This document shows positions 8,320 to 8,328 of a stretch of DNA of 8,328 bases, piece after piece. The stretch comes from Oscillospiraceae bacterium. Its GTDB lineage: Bacteria > Bacillota > Clostridia > Oscillospirales > Oscillospiraceae. Every line of letters starts with the position of its first letter. Position 1 is the first letter of the stretch. The stretch is taken from NCBI GenBank assembly GCA_016293265.1, contig JAEDEN010000070.1:1-8328 (forward strand), given 5' to 3'. Under the pieces are notes generated by a model. The model was given only the letters and a program-made list of their open reading frames with translations. It made no database searches and had not been told where the DNA came from. The position numbers were made by a program, and so were the translations under genes.

Positions 8320-8328
8320 GGTTTCGAG

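Noticed and set aside
8274..8328. Group I intron interrupting the tRNA anticodon loop
   Set aside because: The base before the 3' part is G, as such introns require, but the 5' exon would have to end in A rather than the expected U for a break at this point. An integration site explains the break more simply. Only sequence to the right can settle it.
8274..8328. tRNA-Ser(CGA) reading, because the minus strand shows CTCGAAA followed by CCGAT
   Set aside because: The discriminator base is A rather than the G of bacterial serine tRNAs, no convincing long variable arm forms, and the segment from the anticodon loop onward fits tRNA-Ala(GGC) in every part.

Overview
The window looks like chromosomal housekeeping DNA from a GC-rich, low-oxygen Firmicute, most likely a gut Clostridia of the Oscillospiraceae/Ruminococcaceae type. 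This is inferred from high GC in coding DNA, AGGAGG-like ribosome binding sites, GTG/TTG starts, an S-layer-homology protein, a DUF378 membrane peptide and a DUF1015 protein of the GDGNHS subtype. No species call can be made from the sequence alone.

Layout. Positions 1-2621 hold valyl-tRNA synthetase with its first codons cut off by the window edge, closed by a strong terminator. A consensus promoter at 2758-2786 drives a stand-alone SEDS glycosyltransferase of the RodA type (2828-3997), followed by a second terminator. Next is an exported protein with one Ig-like domain and three SLH repeats (start best placed at TTG 4096; end 5064). Two adjacent perfect 14-bp hairpins (5076-5148) separate it from a convergent 69-residue DUF378 membrane protein on the minus strand (5162-5371). 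A second consensus promoter (5460-5488) drives a two-gene operon: an archaeal-type phosphoglycerate mutase/proposed homoserine kinase (apgM, 5546-6787) and, 11 bases later, a DUF1015 protein (6799-8076), with a terminator at 8088-8115.

The last 100 bases are the least ordinary part. On the minus strand they carry the 3' half of a tRNA-Ala(GGC), from the anticodon loop to the encoded CCA (8274-8318), with its own terminator at 8230-8270. The other half is missing: from 8319 the sequence stops matching a tRNA and none of the five anticodon-stem pairs can form. This is the pattern left at the distal end of a mobile element that integrated into a tRNA gene by a tyrosine recombinase, so an integrated element probably begins at or next to 8319 and lies almost wholly outside the window.

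Functionally the genes fall into translation (valS), cell envelope (SEDS protein, SLH protein, DUF378) and a small metabolic operon (apgM-DUF1015) that may act around 3-phosphoglycerate, serine or homoserine phosphorylation. No CRISPR array, insertion sequence, toxin-antitoxin pair or phage gene was seen within the window.
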